Under the pieces are notes generated by a model that saw only the letters and a program-made list of their open reading frames with translations, was not told the origin of the DNA and made no database searches. A stretch of DNA of 64,000 bases from Asticcacaulis currens (GTDB lineage: Bacteria; Pseudomonadota; Alphaproteobacteria; Caulobacterales; Caulobacteraceae). The first letter of the stretch is position 1; each line of letters starts with the position of its first letter. Made by a program: the position numbers and the translations under genes. Positions 10,210-20,108 of the stretch are shown here, piece after piece. Location: NCBI RefSeq assembly GCF_028550395.1, contig NZ_JAQQKW010000004.1, positions 1 to 64,000 of the forward strand, given 5' to 3'.

Positions 10210-11790
10210 ATGAGACATCGTTTGAGCATAAGCGTAAACCCCTGGCGCTATCTGGCGGGCATAGTTTTAAGCGGGTGCCTTATGGCCGGGGCCGTGCTGG
10301 CCGAGCCGCTGCGCGCCTCCGGTGTGCTGATGCCCGAACCGTCGGGTCCGGTGATCAGCCGCTACCTCTTCGGTCAGTTTTCCGAGCATCTGGGACGCGG
10401 CATCTATGAGGGCATCTGGGTCGGACCCGACAGCCGCGTCCCCAATGTGCGCGGCATCCGCAGCGACGTGGTGGGCGCGCTGAAGGCCATCCATGTGCCG
10501 GTCGTGCGCTGGCCCGGCGGCTGTTTTGCCGATGAATATAACTGGCGCGACGGCATCGGCCCACGGGCCAAACGCCCGGCGCGCAAAAACAACTGGTGGG
10601 CCGGATCGCCGGAAACCAATGCCTTCGGCACGCATGAATATTTCGACTTTGTGGAACAGATCGGGGCCGACGCCTATGTGTCGATGAATGTCGGCGCCTC
10701 CACCCCAACCGAAATGCGCCACTGGATCGAATATATGACCTCGGACGGTGAGGATGCGCTGGCGCAGGAGCGTCGGCGCAATGGCCGTGACAAGCCGTGG
10801 CCGGTCAAGTTCATCGGCATAGGCAACGAATACTGGGGCTGTGGCGGCAAGATGACGCCGCAGCAGTACGGGCGCGACTTCATGCGCTTTACCGCCTTCT
10901 ACCATCCGCAGCCCGGTCAGGCGGCAACCCGTGTCGCCGTGGGGGCCAAGAACGGTCTGACCGAATGGACCGACGCCGTGATGGGTGAGGCGCTGGAGAA
11001 TATGGACGCGCTGTCGCTCCATTATTACACCTCGCCCACCGGCAATGTCGATGTGACCAAACCCGCCACGGGCTTCGATGCACAGGACTGGGCCGATACC
11101 TTCGTGCAGACCCTGAAGATGGAGGACTACATTACCGCCCATTCCCGCGTGATGGACACCCATGATCCGCAAAAGCGGGTGGCACTGTTTATCGACGAAT
11201 GGGGCACCTGGTACACGGTCGAGCCGGGCACCGATCCCGGTCACCTCTATCAGCAGAACAGCCTGCGTGACGCTCTGGTGGCGGCGGTGAATTTCGACAT
11301 CTTCATCCGTCACGCCGACCGCGTGCGCATGGCCAATATCGCCCAGACGGTCAATGTCCTGCAATCCCTCATCCTGACGCGCGGGCCTCAGATGGTGCTG
11401 ACGCCGACCTACTACGCCTATCAGATGTACATGCCGTTTCAGGAGGCGACCGTCTTGCCGCTGCGGCTGGCGGCCCCGGAAATCAAGGTCGGTACCACCT
11501 GGATGCCGTCGCTCAGCGGGGCGGCGGCGCGCGCGACCAACGGCGACTATCTGGTGGCGCTAAGCAATCTGTCGCCACAGGAGGCCGTGGAGATGCGCCT
11601 CGACCTGCGCGACCTGCGGGTTCAGACGCTCAGTGCACAGATACTGACGGCGGAAGCGATGGACGCCCACAATGATTTCGGACGCGCAGACACCGTAAAG
11701 CCGCACCCCTTTGACGGGGCGCGGCTCGAAGACGGGTATCTGGTGCTGACGCAGCCGGCCAAATCGCTGATCGTGCTGACCCTGAAATAG
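10210..11790 (+). CDS. GH51 alpha-L-arabinofuranosidase
   Basis: A 526-residue exported protein that releases terminal alpha-L-arabinofuranose from xyloglucan, arabinan or arabinoxylan. The chosen ATG is preceded by GGCAGAGGT and begins a signal peptide (RYLAGIVLSGCLMAGAVLA). The frame is open to a TTG at 10168, but that lies in the operator/promoter. GH51 motifs are GQFSEHLGRGIYEGIW near the mature N-terminus, the acid/base in GIGNEYWG (Glu207) and the nucleophile in FIDEWGTWY (Glu330), followed by a C-terminal beta-sandwich. It is convergent with GH43, with only 3 bp between the stop codons. It lies divergent from GH31, sharing a 190-bp control region. Confidence 0.93.
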   Translation: MRHRLSISVNPWRYLAGIVLSGCLMAGAVLAEPLRASGVLMPEPSGPVISRYLFGQFSEHLGRGIYEGIWVGPDSRVPNVRGIRSDVVGALKAIHVPVVRWPGGCFADEYNWRDGIGPRAKRPARKNNWWAGSPETNAFGTHEYFDFVEQIGADAYVSMNVGASTPTEMRHWIEYMTSDGEDALAQERRRNGRDKPWPVKFIGIGNEYWGCGGKMTPQQYGRDFMRFTAFYHPQPGQAATRVAVGAKNGLTEWTDAVMGEALENMDALSLHYYTSPTGNVDVTKPATGFDAQDWADTFVQTLKMEDYITAHSRVMDTHDPQKRVALFIDEWGTWYTVEPGTDPGHLYQQNSLRDALVAAVNFDIFIRHADRVRMANIAQTVNVLQSLILTRGPQMVLTPTYYAYQMYMPFQEATVLPLRLAAPEIKVGTTWMPSLSGAAARATNGDYLVALSNLSPQEAVEMRLDLRDLRVQTLSAQILTAEAMDAHNDFGRADTVKPHPFDGARLEDGYLVLTQPAKSLIVLTLK

Positions 11791-11799
11791 CCTTCAGGG
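11780..11799. terminator. Hairpin built over the stop codons of GH51 and GH43
   Basis: CCCTGAA (11780-11786) and TTCAGGG (11793-11799) pair around ATAGCC, followed by CTTT on the plus strand. The stem and loop contain the ends of both convergent genes. It is short for an intrinsic terminator, so function is uncertain. Confidence 0.5.
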
Positions 11800-12711
11800 C
11801 TTTACCTTGACCTCACGGATCGTGCCGTCGCGATTGTAGCGCAGCGGTTCGATGGCGATGGAGCGCTTGTGATCGCCGCCGCCGGGCAGCAGGTTGTCGT
11901 GATAGAAGAACCACGGCTTGCCCTTGAAGGTAATGATCGCCTGATGGTTGGTCGAGATTTTCAGATAGTCGAAGATCACGCCACGATAGGTATAGGGGCC
12001 CATCGGCGTTTTTGAGGTGGCATAGACGATCTGCCCCGGCCAGCCGGTCGAAAAGCTGAAATAATAGAGACCCTTATGCTTATGCAGGAAGGGGGCCTCA
12101 CCATATTTCTTCTTGGGATCATTGGCCGGAAAGCCCTCGATGACCAGATTTTCGATCGGCCCGGCCAGCGAAGTCATATCGGCATTGAGCTTCACGATCT
12201 TGGGCACACGCGTGCCAAAGGTGAGATAGGCCTGACCGTCATTGTCGATCAGCACCTGAGGGTCGATAGGCTCATCCCCGGCATTGGCGTCGCGCGCCTT
12301 GTCGATCAGGGCGTCGCTGCGCGCATCCTTGAACGGCCCGGCCGGCGTATCGGCCACGGCCACGCCGATCTTATCGCCGCCCACGGGGGCGTAGAAGTAG
12401 TATTTGCCGTTGCGATAGGCGGCTTCGGGGGCCCAGGCCTTGGCATCGGGGCGCGCCCATTTGAACACGGTGACGCTCAGAAACGACCCATCGTCGCGCC
12501 AGGTTTTCAGGTCGTTGGACGTATAGAGCCGCCAGCTTGTCGAATCCCAGTAGGTGCCGGAATTGGAGGCATCGTCCGTGGCGTAGAGATAGACCTTGCC
12601 ATTGAAGACGTGCGGCGAGGGGTCGGCATTGAAGCGCGTGCTGATCGGTTCACCGGCAAGGGCCTGCGTCGCCGAGAGCAGCAGGAGGGCGGAACTGAGT
12701 TTAAAGGTCAT
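11794..12711 (-). CDS. GH43 beta-xylosidase/alpha-arabinofuranosidase family protein
   Basis: A 305-residue exported single-domain GH43 five-bladed propeller with a Sec signal (MTFKLSSALLLLSATQALAG). The family's three acidic residues are visible: Asp30 in NADPSPHV (base), Asp150 in EPIDPQV (pKa modulator) and Glu205 in YGEAPF (acid). The family covers beta-xylosidases, arabinofuranosidases, arabinanases and exo-galactanases, so substrate is open. The start is 8 bp after the upstream GH2 stop, on the same strand, which makes it the last gene of the GH89-NagX-kinase-GH2-GH43 run. It is distinct from the second GH43 at 45.6 kb. Confidence 0.9.
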   Translation of the reverse strand: MTFKLSSALLLLSATQALAGEPISTRFNADPSPHVFNGKVYLYATDDASNSGTYWDSTSWRLYTSNDLKTWRDDGSFLSVTVFKWARPDAKAWAPEAAYRNGKYYFYAPVGGDKIGVAVADTPAGPFKDARSDALIDKARDANAGDEPIDPQVLIDNDGQAYLTFGTRVPKIVKLNADMTSLAGPIENLVIEGFPANDPKKKYGEAPFLHKHKGLYYFSFSTGWPGQIVYATSKTPMGPYTYRGVIFDYLKISTNHQAIITFKGKPWFFYHDNLLPGGGDHKRSIAIEPLRYNRDGTIREVKVKP

Positions 12712-12719
12712 GACGTCCT

Positions 12720-15176
12720 CTATCGCGAAGTAAAGGTGAGGGTGGCGGCGCTCAGGCCCTCGGCGCGGGCCTCAAACGTGAAGCGCCCGCCGGTTTTGGT
12801 CGTCTGCACAATGGCCTGTGCGTAGCCGTTGAAGAGGTGGCGATAGGCGGCCTTGTCCGGCTCGTGGCTGTTGGGATTGCCGTTGCCGACGCCGATCAGG
12901 CGGCCCTGACCGGTCAAAGCGAACTGGATCAGATCGTCGGCCAGCGGCACGGTGACGCCCGCCTTATCGACGGCGCTGACGCTGATCATGGCCACGTCCT
13001 GACCGTCGGCGCTCAGTTGCGTCCGGTCGGCGCTGAGGGTCAGTCTATGGGGCGCACCGGCGGTCTTGCGCTCGCTCTTCATCACCACCTTGCCGCCCTT
13101 ATAGCCATAGGCGGTGAGGCTGCCGGGCGCAAAAGGCACGGCCCATTCCAGATGCGAGTCGCGCCGCATCGTCTGGCGGCCCAGCGACTTGCGATTGAGG
13201 AAGAGTTCCACCTCATCGCAGTTGGAATAGGCCCAGACTGAAACCGTCTCGCCTTCGCTCCAGTTCCAGTGCGGCAAAAGGTGCAGCACGGGTTCGTCCT
13301 GCCACCAGGCGCGGTAATAGTGATAGATGTCCTTGGGGAAGCCGCAACTGTCGAAGACGCCGAAATTGGAGGCAACCGACGGCCACCAGTTGAAGGGCGT
13401 CGGTTCGCCGCGATAGTCGAACCCGGTCCAGATGAAACCGCCCAGCAGGTAAGGCTTTGAATTATAGAGGCTCCACCAGCTTTCCGCCGTCGCCCCCCAA
13501 TAGGGGTGTTCGGTGTCGTAAGAGGCCACGACCTGCCGTTTGGCGTCGGTCTTGTATTCACCGCGGGTGGACACCGCGCTGGCCGTTTCGGTGCCGATGA
13601 TCGGCATGTCGGGGAAGCGGGCGCGGAAGGGCTCGATCTGAGCTTCGTGATAGTTGAAGCCGATGACGTCCAGCGCCGTCGTAATGCCGTCGCCAAAGCC
13701 CTTGTTCATGGCCGCATTGACCTTGCGCGTCGGGTCAAGCTCACGGATGCGTCGCGCCATGCTTTTGGCGACTTTAAGGCCGCGCGCCGTCATCTGCTGC
13801 GGTTCTTCATTGCCGATGGACCACAGGATGACGCTGGGGTGGTTGCGGTCGCGGCGGATCAGGGCTTCAAGCTCGCTCAGGCCCTGACGGCTGGAGGTCA
13901 TCTGGCGCACCTCATCAATGACCAGCAGGCCCAGTTCGTCGCAGGCATCGAGCAGTTCCGGCGTCGGCGGATTGTGCGAGGTGCGATAGGCGTTGGACCC
14001 CAGACTCTTGAGTTGCTTCAGACGCCAGACCTGAAGCGCATCCGGAATGGCCGCACCCACCCCCGCATGGTCCTGATGGTTGTTGGTGCCCTTGATCTTG
14101 ACGGGTTGGCCATTGAGGAAGAAGCCTTCCCTGGCATCAAAACGCAGGTCGCGCAGGCCGAAACGCAGCGTATAGAGATCGCGGGTCGCCTCGGTCGTCA
14201 CCTCGACCCGCAGCGTGTAGAGGTAGGGGCTGTCGATCGACCACAGGCGCGGCTGCAGCAGGGTGAGGCGCACCTCGCTGGGCGTCGTGGATTGCGCGTT
14301 CAGCTCGACCGTCTGGCGCGTCATGGCGACCGCGGTGCCGTCCTTATCAAGGGCCGTGACCTCGAGCGTGGCAACCTGCGCCGCCTCGCTGCGGTTAACG
14401 AGATCGACCGTGGCTTCGACCGTGCCGTCGGTCTGCGGCCGCACAAACACGCCCCATTGCGGCACGTGCACGGGGTCGGCCTTGACCAGCCATACATGAC
14501 GATAGATGCCGGCCCCTTCGTAGAACCAGCCTTCGCCGTAAGAAGCATCAACGCGCACCAGCAGCACATTGGGCGTGTCGTCTGTGTTGATGAAGTCGCT
14601 AATATCGACGCGGAAGGAGGTATAGCCGCTGTCGTGGCGCTCAAGGATATAGCCATTGAAGATGATGGTGGCGTCGCGGAACACGCCATCGAACTCCAGC
14701 CACAGGCACCGGCCCGCATCGGCCTTATCCAGCGTGATCAGGCGGCGATACCAGCCGACCGAGGTTTCCGGAAACTTGCGCCCGATAGGCTTATAGCCGT
14801 GCGCGGCGGCGTAGTCCTCATCGTCCTTGTCCGCCGGGTTGCGGCGATAGTCTTCGTTATTGACGAAGGGCAGTTCGACCGCCCAGTCGTGCGGCAGGAT
14901 GACGGAACGCCAGGTCGAATCGTCGTAATCGGCCGCGTCCGGCTTGGCCCCGCTGCGCCCCTGTTTGGCGAGGGTGCGTTGATTGGCCCCAAAACCAAAA
15001 TCGCGCTCCAGGTCTTCGGCATGACCGAAATGAAAGCGCCAGCCGTCATCGAGCCGCAGGCGCTGACGCGGGCTGTTTGACGACGGGGCGGTGGCGGCGG
15101 CGACCGGGGCCGCCAGAGTGCTGGCCATGCCGATAACGGGGAGGCTGGCCATTACGGTGCGTCGGTTGGGTGTCAT
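12720..15176 (-). CDS. GH2 beta-galactosidase with C-terminal Ig-like domains
   Basis: An 818-residue exported GH2 enzyme of the shorter GalA-like form rather than LacZ. The signal contains an NRRTVM twin-arginine pair and a hydrophobic stretch to about residue 28. Order: sugar-binding jelly roll (RLDDGWRFHFG near residue 40, HDWAVELPF near residue 90), immunoglobulin-like domain, barrel with the acid/base in SIGNEE (Glu457) and the nucleophile in GTETAS (Glu530), then two beta domains including LSADRTQLSADGQDVAMISV typical of this subgroup. It lies 120 bp downstream of the kinase gene. Beta-galactosidase is the likeliest activity; beta-glucuronidase or beta-mannosidase cannot be excluded by reading alone. 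Confidence 0.88.
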   Translation of the reverse strand: MTPNRRTVMASLPVIGMASTLAAPVAAATAPSSNSPRQRLRLDDGWRFHFGHAEDLERDFGFGANQRTLAKQGRSGAKPDAADYDDSTWRSVILPHDWAVELPFVNNEDYRRNPADKDDEDYAAAHGYKPIGRKFPETSVGWYRRLITLDKADAGRCLWLEFDGVFRDATIIFNGYILERHDSGYTSFRVDISDFINTDDTPNVLLVRVDASYGEGWFYEGAGIYRHVWLVKADPVHVPQWGVFVRPQTDGTVEATVDLVNRSEAAQVATLEVTALDKDGTAVAMTRQTVELNAQSTTPSEVRLTLLQPRLWSIDSPYLYTLRVEVTTEATRDLYTLRFGLRDLRFDAREGFFLNGQPVKIKGTNNHQDHAGVGAAIPDALQVWRLKQLKSLGSNAYRTSHNPPTPELLDACDELGLLVIDEVRQMTSSRQGLSELEALIRRDRNHPSVILWSIGNEEPQQMTARGLKVAKSMARRIRELDPTRKVNAAMNKGFGDGITTALDVIGFNYHEAQIEPFRARFPDMPIIGTETASAVSTRGEYKTDAKRQVVASYDTEHPYWGATAESWWSLYNSKPYLLGGFIWTGFDYRGEPTPFNWWPSVASNFGVFDSCGFPKDIYHYYRAWWQDEPVLHLLPHWNWSEGETVSVWAYSNCDEVELFLNRKSLGRQTMRRDSHLEWAVPFAPGSLTAYGYKGGKVVMKSERKTAGAPHRLTLSADRTQLSADGQDVAMISVSAVDKAGVTVPLADDLIQFALTGQGRLIGVGNGNPNSHEPDKAAYRHLFNGYAQAIVQTTKTGGRFTFEARAEGLSAATLTFTSR

Positions 15177-15296
15177 CGGTCACGCAATCATAAAAGAGGC
15201 GCATCCTCTCAAAAGTCCGGAATTTGCAGAGGATGCGCCCAGTTGCCGAAGCCGGCACACGCTTTGTCCGGCGTTTCGGGGAGGACGGTAATCAGG

Positions 15297-16217
15297 TCAG
15301 ACGAGGATCTTGCCGGGCGAGGCCAGACCGTTGCTGGCCCCTCTGGCCAGCAGGATCGCCCCTTCGACGGCGTCCTGTTCCGGCTCGCTGAGCAGCGCTG
15401 CGTCACGCGTCGAAAGCCAGGGGCGGATCGGCTCGCCCAGACCGCCCACCAGAGCGATGCGTTTGGCCCCCAGATGGTGCAGGCGACGCAGATAAAGCCC
15501 GATATCTTCGGCCACCGCGCGCACCAGAGCCGTGGCGACCAGATCGCCCTTTTCGGCATAGCCCATGATGGTGGGGGCCATCGCGCCGTAATCGCTGGGC
15601 GTCGCCGTGGTGACAAAGGCGATCACGTCGGCGGGCTGCCCGCCAAACGAGGCGATCATTTCGCGCGTGAAGTCGGTCGCCGGGGCGATCTTGTCAAAGC
15701 CGCGCAGCGCCGCCCGCAGCGCCGCCCGGCCCAGACCCGCCGCCGAGCCGTCATCACCGACTTCGAACCCCCAGCCGCCAATGCCCTGACCCACACCGTC
15801 GCTGAGGATATAGCCCGCGCTGCCTGTGCCGCAGATCTGAATGGCCCCGTCCTTGCCGGAAAAAGCCCCCAGACAGGCGGCGTGCGCGTCGCTGGCCACC
15901 GAAATGGCGCCGAAATCCGGCCCGGCATCGACGGTTACCTGCGCGCTGGTGGCCGAGGTGACCCCGGCCAGCCCCAGCCCGATATGGATGTCGGGCAGGT
16001 CGGCATGGGTGAGTTGCGCCTGTGACAAGGCCTCATCGACGGCGGCCATGATGTTGCGCCACACAAGCCCCAGCCCCAGCCGGATATTGCCCGCGCCGCC
16101 ATAGCCTTCGCCTAACACCTGACCGGCCCGGTTGCGCAGACGCGCGCGGCAGCGCGTGCCGCCGCCATCGACGCCGATATAGTAGAGGGGAGGAATGATA
16201 TCGGTCATATTATTCAT
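15297..16217 (-). CDS. BadF/BadG/BcrA-type ATPase, probable N-acetylglucosamine kinase
   Basis: A 306-residue cytoplasmic sugar kinase of the ASKHA fold. Phosphate 1 motif YYIGVDGGGTRCRARL is at the N-terminus, SDAHAACLGAF near residue 112, the glycine-rich ICGTGSAGYILSDG near residue 126, and GGWGFEVGDDGSAAGLGR after it, as in GlcNAc kinases of the BadF/NagK type. A second possible start (MTD) lies three codons in. It lies 36 bp downstream of the NagX-like gene and behind the GH89 alpha-N-acetylglucosaminidase gene, so phosphorylating released GlcNAc is the obvious role. The specificity is inferred from neighbours. Confidence 0.85.
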   Translation of the reverse strand: MNNMTDIIPPLYYIGVDGGGTRCRARLRNRAGQVLGEGYGGAGNIRLGLGLVWRNIMAAVDEALSQAQLTHADLPDIHIGLGLAGVTSATSAQVTVDAGPDFGAISVASDAHAACLGAFSGKDGAIQICGTGSAGYILSDGVGQGIGGWGFEVGDDGSAAGLGRAALRAALRGFDKIAPATDFTREMIASFGGQPADVIAFVTTATPSDYGAMAPTIMGYAEKGDLVATALVRAVAEDIGLYLRRLHHLGAKRIALVGGLGEPIRPWLSTRDAALLSEPEQDAVEGAILLARGASNGLASPGKILV

Positions 16218-16253
16218 GCTTATAACAGAAACAGGACGCTCCGGTTACCCGGA

Positions 16254-17372
16254 TCAGAGTTTGATGATGAGGTGTTTGCGGTCCATCCACCAGCCCAATC
16301 CCCAGCAGACCAGCATATAGGCGACCGCACAGGCCAAAGCGCCCCACGATCCCGTCACCGGCGTGCGGAAGAGGTTGAGGCCGATCAGGTCGTAAAGGCC
16401 ATGCCCTTCGGCGTTTTTGAAGGTTTGCAGGACGGTGACCAAAAGCTCTGAAAACAGATAGATAACGAGTGGATTGCGCCCGAAGGTCTCAAAGAAGCCC
16501 AGACCCTCGCGGCGTTTGGCCACATCGACATAGGCAATGATCCCCGACAGGATCAGGCAGTCGAACCCTATGGTCAGTAGCGCAAAGGATGAGGTCCACA
16601 AACGCTTGGAGAAGGGGAAGCCGAAACTCCAGACGAGGGCGACGGAGACGAGGGCCAGCCCGACACCGCTGAGGATCAGGACGGTGCTGAGGCGGTCTTC
16701 GGTTTTGAGGATCAGACGCCCGCACAGATAGCCGGCCAGCACATTGACAATGGCGGGAAGGGTTGAGAGCAGACCTTCCGGATCATAACCCCTGGCTCCC
16801 CCGCGATACATGTGATCGAGCCCCAGCACGAACTGGTCGATTTTGGCCCCCAGATTGCCCGTCATGGTGAGCGCGTCGGCGGCGGGTGTAAAGGCGTAGA
16901 GCAGGCCCCAATAGCCCAGCAACAGCACGCCACTGAGGATGAGAATGCCCTTTATCGACAGATAGCGCGCCGCCAGCGACGCAAACAGGTAACAGAGCGC
17001 GATACGCTGGAGCACGCCCATAATGCGGGTGTGGCCGATATCATTGAAGGCCCACGCGCCATCCGGCGTCTGATGCACGAAGGGGAACCAGTACATCAGA
17101 TAGCCGAGCAGGAAGATCAGGGCCGAGCGCTTCAGCACCTTCAGCAAAAACGCTTTCTGTGGCAGAGGCTTGCGAAAGGCGAAAACCATCGAATTGCCGA
17201 TGGCGAACAGAAATGACGGGAAGACCAGATCGGTCAGGGTAAAGCCGAACCATTGGGCGTGCTGAAGCTGCGCGAACGGCTCGGCCCCGGCGGGCGACGT
17301 ATTGACCACGATCATGACGCAGATGGTCAGGCCGCGAAACACATCGAGGGCGGTATAACGGGCGGCGCTCAT
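16254..17372 (-). CDS. nagX: NagX-like membrane acyltransferase (DUF5009 / heparan acetyltransferase family)
   Basis: A 372-residue integral membrane protein with about ten hydrophobic segments. The N-terminus RYTALDVFRGLTICVMIVVN and the following FTLTDLVFPSFLFAIGNSM are the signature of the family related to lysosomal heparan-alpha-glucosaminide N-acetyltransferase; the bacterial members near GlcNAc genes are called NagX. The chosen ATG at 17372 overlaps the GH89 stop in an ATGA arrangement, which settles it over a longer frame. It may acetylate or transport amino sugars at the inner membrane; the exact role of NagX is not established. The gene order GH89-NagX-GlcNAc kinase parallels the human NAGLU/HGSNAT pair. 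Confidence 0.82.
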   Translation of the reverse strand: MSAARYTALDVFRGLTICVMIVVNTSPAGAEPFAQLQHAQWFGFTLTDLVFPSFLFAIGNSMVFAFRKPLPQKAFLLKVLKRSALIFLLGYLMYWFPFVHQTPDGAWAFNDIGHTRIMGVLQRIALCYLFASLAARYLSIKGILILSGVLLLGYWGLLYAFTPAADALTMTGNLGAKIDQFVLGLDHMYRGGARGYDPEGLLSTLPAIVNVLAGYLCGRLILKTEDRLSTVLILSGVGLALVSVALVWSFGFPFSKRLWTSSFALLTIGFDCLILSGIIAYVDVAKRREGLGFFETFGRNPLVIYLFSELLVTVLQTFKNAEGHGLYDLIGLNLFRTPVTGSWGALACAVAYMLVCWGLGWWMDRKHLIIKL

Positions 17373-19660
17373 GCCTTGGCCCCCAGTTGCGCGACAAGGG
17401 CGCGGGCCGCGTTGAGCGGCTGTTTCGGCATGTGGCGTTTGAAGGGGATATCGGCCCTGACCCACGCCTGCTCCCAGCCGATCAGATCGCGCGTAAAGGC
17501 TTTCTGATCGAAGGGGGCGCCACCGTTCGCCGAGGCACGCAGGGCGGCCAGAAGCTTCATCCAGCGCGGCAGGTAGAAGTCCTTATAGAGCCCCTGCCAC
17601 GCTTTTGAGGCATAGTCGTTGAGATTGCCCTTGCCGCCCCAGACGGTCACCTGCGCCTTGGCGTTCAGCACATAATAGGCCTTGTCTTCGGGCGTATCGC
17701 CATAGGCGCGCGCCGCGTCGATCCAACTCGCCAGCGTGTCGGGTTGGGCCCCCATCAGCGTATCGACCTGCGTGACCAGCGCGCGGATTTCTTCGCGCAG
17801 GGCGTCGCCGGTCTTCACATCGCCCGCCTTATAGGCCTTCATGGCGGCGATCAGACGGTCGTCGATCTCTTCGGAGACCAGATGGCGCACGGCGTCGATC
17901 ACGTCGTGGCGATAAAGGGCCGAACCCTCAAAGCCCTTCAGCGACAGGAAGGTCGCAACGGCGCTGCGCAGTTTGGCGCGATCGCCCGGATGGCCCTCAA
18001 ACTCCACCATGTCCGCCGTTGGGCGCTTGCACAGAAGATAGGCCCCGGCCTTGCTGCGCCACCAGCGCGGCGTCCAGTAGCGCGTCGAAAACGCCGCCTC
18101 AACATAGGTGGTCCATGCGGCCAACAGCGCAGGTGTCACCTGCCCATAGCGGCTTTTCAGATAGGTGGTGAGCCATTCGCTCACCGTCTGGTCGGTCTGA
18201 CCCCAGGCCAGATCATAGGCGTATTCATAGACGATGGAATTGTTGTGCAGGCCCTCCGGGAAGAGGCCGAAGCCTTTGAGATCGCCCGTATCCTTACGCG
18301 CCAGAACGCTTTTGATGTCATCGCGGTAGAAGCCGAGGTCGCCATAGACGGGGTTGGACGCGCCGTAATTGTGCACATAGCCGTAGATCCACGGCTTACC
18401 CTGAAAGGCGTTGCTCGATTGCCAGACGCCGGGATAGCGGTCATTGCCGATATCGAGGATCATCAGCCTGTCCTGCGGCACGTCGCGCAGGAAGGCCCTG
18501 ATGGCGTCCGGCGTCCAGAAATGCTTGTCCGCGCCGAACAGCCAGCCCTGCATGGTCCACACGGCGTCGGGCCGCGCCTGACGGATGGAGTCGTAGATGG
18601 CCTTGCCATAGGCGGCGAGGCGCTCGGCCTTCACCGCCGGATCGACGACGGTTTCCGTCTCCCTGGTATTGGCGGTAGAGTCGCCATACTTGGCGGCCTT
18701 GACGTCTGAACCATCGTGCGAGATCGGCGGCAGCATCTCATTGAAGGAGTCGGCCAGATAGTAGCGGCCTTCGCCATAGGTTTCGCTATAGAGCGCAATG
18801 AAGCGCGCGGCGATTTTGGCAAACAACGGATCGGCCGGATCGAGCCAGTAGGTCTCATGGAAGCCTTCCCACGGGCGCATGGGATAGATGCGCGCTTCCG
18901 GGTGCTTTTGCGCAAAGGCCTTGGGGACATAGCCGCCAAAGGCCGGCAGGATGGGCGTCATGCCCAGTTCTTTCATGCGGCCCAGAATCTGGACCTGTAG
19001 CTTGTGCTTCTTCTCGATCCACGCCTGAGGCACGGGGGCCAGATAGCCTTCGATATTGCCCATGCGGTGCCAGGGCGTGAAGGCGGGGCCTGAGAAGTAG
19101 TCGCCCAGTTCGGTGTCGCTGAGGCCCAGCTCGCGCCACAGGGCCTGCCAGACATATTCCTGTCCTTCCATGGCCAGAGGCATGTCGATGCCGTGCAGCG
19201 CCATCCAGTCCAGTTCGCGCTCCCAGCGCGCCCAGTCCCAGAAGGGCGTCGTGTACCCAAAGGTACAGGTATTCATATAGACGCGGTGGGCGAACGGGCT
19301 TTCGACCTTGGCGGTGTTCGCCGTCGGCAGGCGCGCAGGCAGGGCGACGCGGTCGCCTTCCCAACTGGTCTGTGCCGCGCCCACACGCTTTAGATAGCCT
19401 TAGGCCCCGTGCGTCAGCGCGACCGGCGAATTGCCGCGAATGGTGACCTGCCCCCCCGTCGTCGTGGTCGCGTACCACGGCAGTGCGCCTGACGGATCGA
19501 GGCTGAGGCGGATGCGCGCGGCGTCGCGGCCCAGAAAACGCTTCAGCACCGCTTGCGCGGCTGACGGAGCGGTTGCGGCGTGAAGGGCGGGCGCGAGACC
19601 AAGCGTGGTCGCCGTCGCTATAGAGGTCGAAAGAAACGTCCGGCGGCTAAGAGCGGGCAT
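17369..19660 (-). pseudogene. GH89 alpha-N-acetylglucosaminidase interrupted by one in-frame TAA
   Basis: One frame runs from ATG 19660 to the stop at 17369 (about 763 residues) and encodes a NAGLU-type GH89 enzyme, broken only by TAA at 19402-19400, codon 87. The Tat signal MPALSRRTFLSTS lies before the stop. All of the barrel lies after it, including WDWARWERELDWMALHGI, FNEML (acid/base Glu) and LFPEGLHNN (nucleophile Glu). The residues around the stop align with human NAGLU GLHRYL (here GA-stop-GYL), so a His/Tyr codon has become TAA. A GTG at 19384 could restart translation but would give a protein without signal or N-terminal domain. It may be a real nonsense mutation or a sequence error. 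It overlaps NagX by 4 bp. Confidence 0.88.
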
Positions 19661-19859
19661 TGTCAGGTCTCAACAGAGGAAGATAGGCGCGAAGATCGTC
19701 GGTTCACGCCTCAGCCACATCAGGCCTTAGTCACACTTCCTTTTGGGAATGAGGCGGGATGGTCTGGCCAGGTTTACTGTTAAGCCGAAGAAATATTATA
19801 TTTAATATTTGATCCGGCCCGATAATTCTTTTTTGCCTGTGAAGGCTCTGGTAACTCAC

Positions 19860-19889
19860 TCTATGCGTCAAAAAATTGGCCTGTCAATT
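19860..19889 (-). promoter_or_regulatory. Promoter/operator of the GH89 operon
   Basis: On the minus strand TTGACA (19887-19882) lies inside AAATTGACAGGCCAATT and is followed 16 bp later by CATAGA. The arrangement is almost identical to the plus-strand TBDR promoter at 20398. The GH89 ATG is about 200 bp downstream. The operator ATTGACAGGCCAAT overlaps the -35, so a bound repressor would block polymerase. Confidence 0.62.
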
Positions 19890-20108
19890 TTTTTATGTCA
19901 AACATCTGTCGCTTTTTTCCCGTGGCCCGGTCCGGCGTGATCGGGGGCATACCCTGTGTATGGGGCGTAGCAAAGCCTTTAGGCCAGAGATTTTATAGGC
20001 TTTTTTAAGCGGTCAATCGGTTGCCTCTTATTGCCGCGGGTAAACAGGCCTCTTGGACATAAGGGCGTCGAGCGCGTGTTTGGCCCTCGATTTTCGATTT
20101 TTCGCATT

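Noticed and set aside
19400-19402. Recoding of the GH89 internal stop as selenocysteine or pyrrolysine
   Set aside because: The codon is TAA, which is not used for either; no stem-loop was seen after it.
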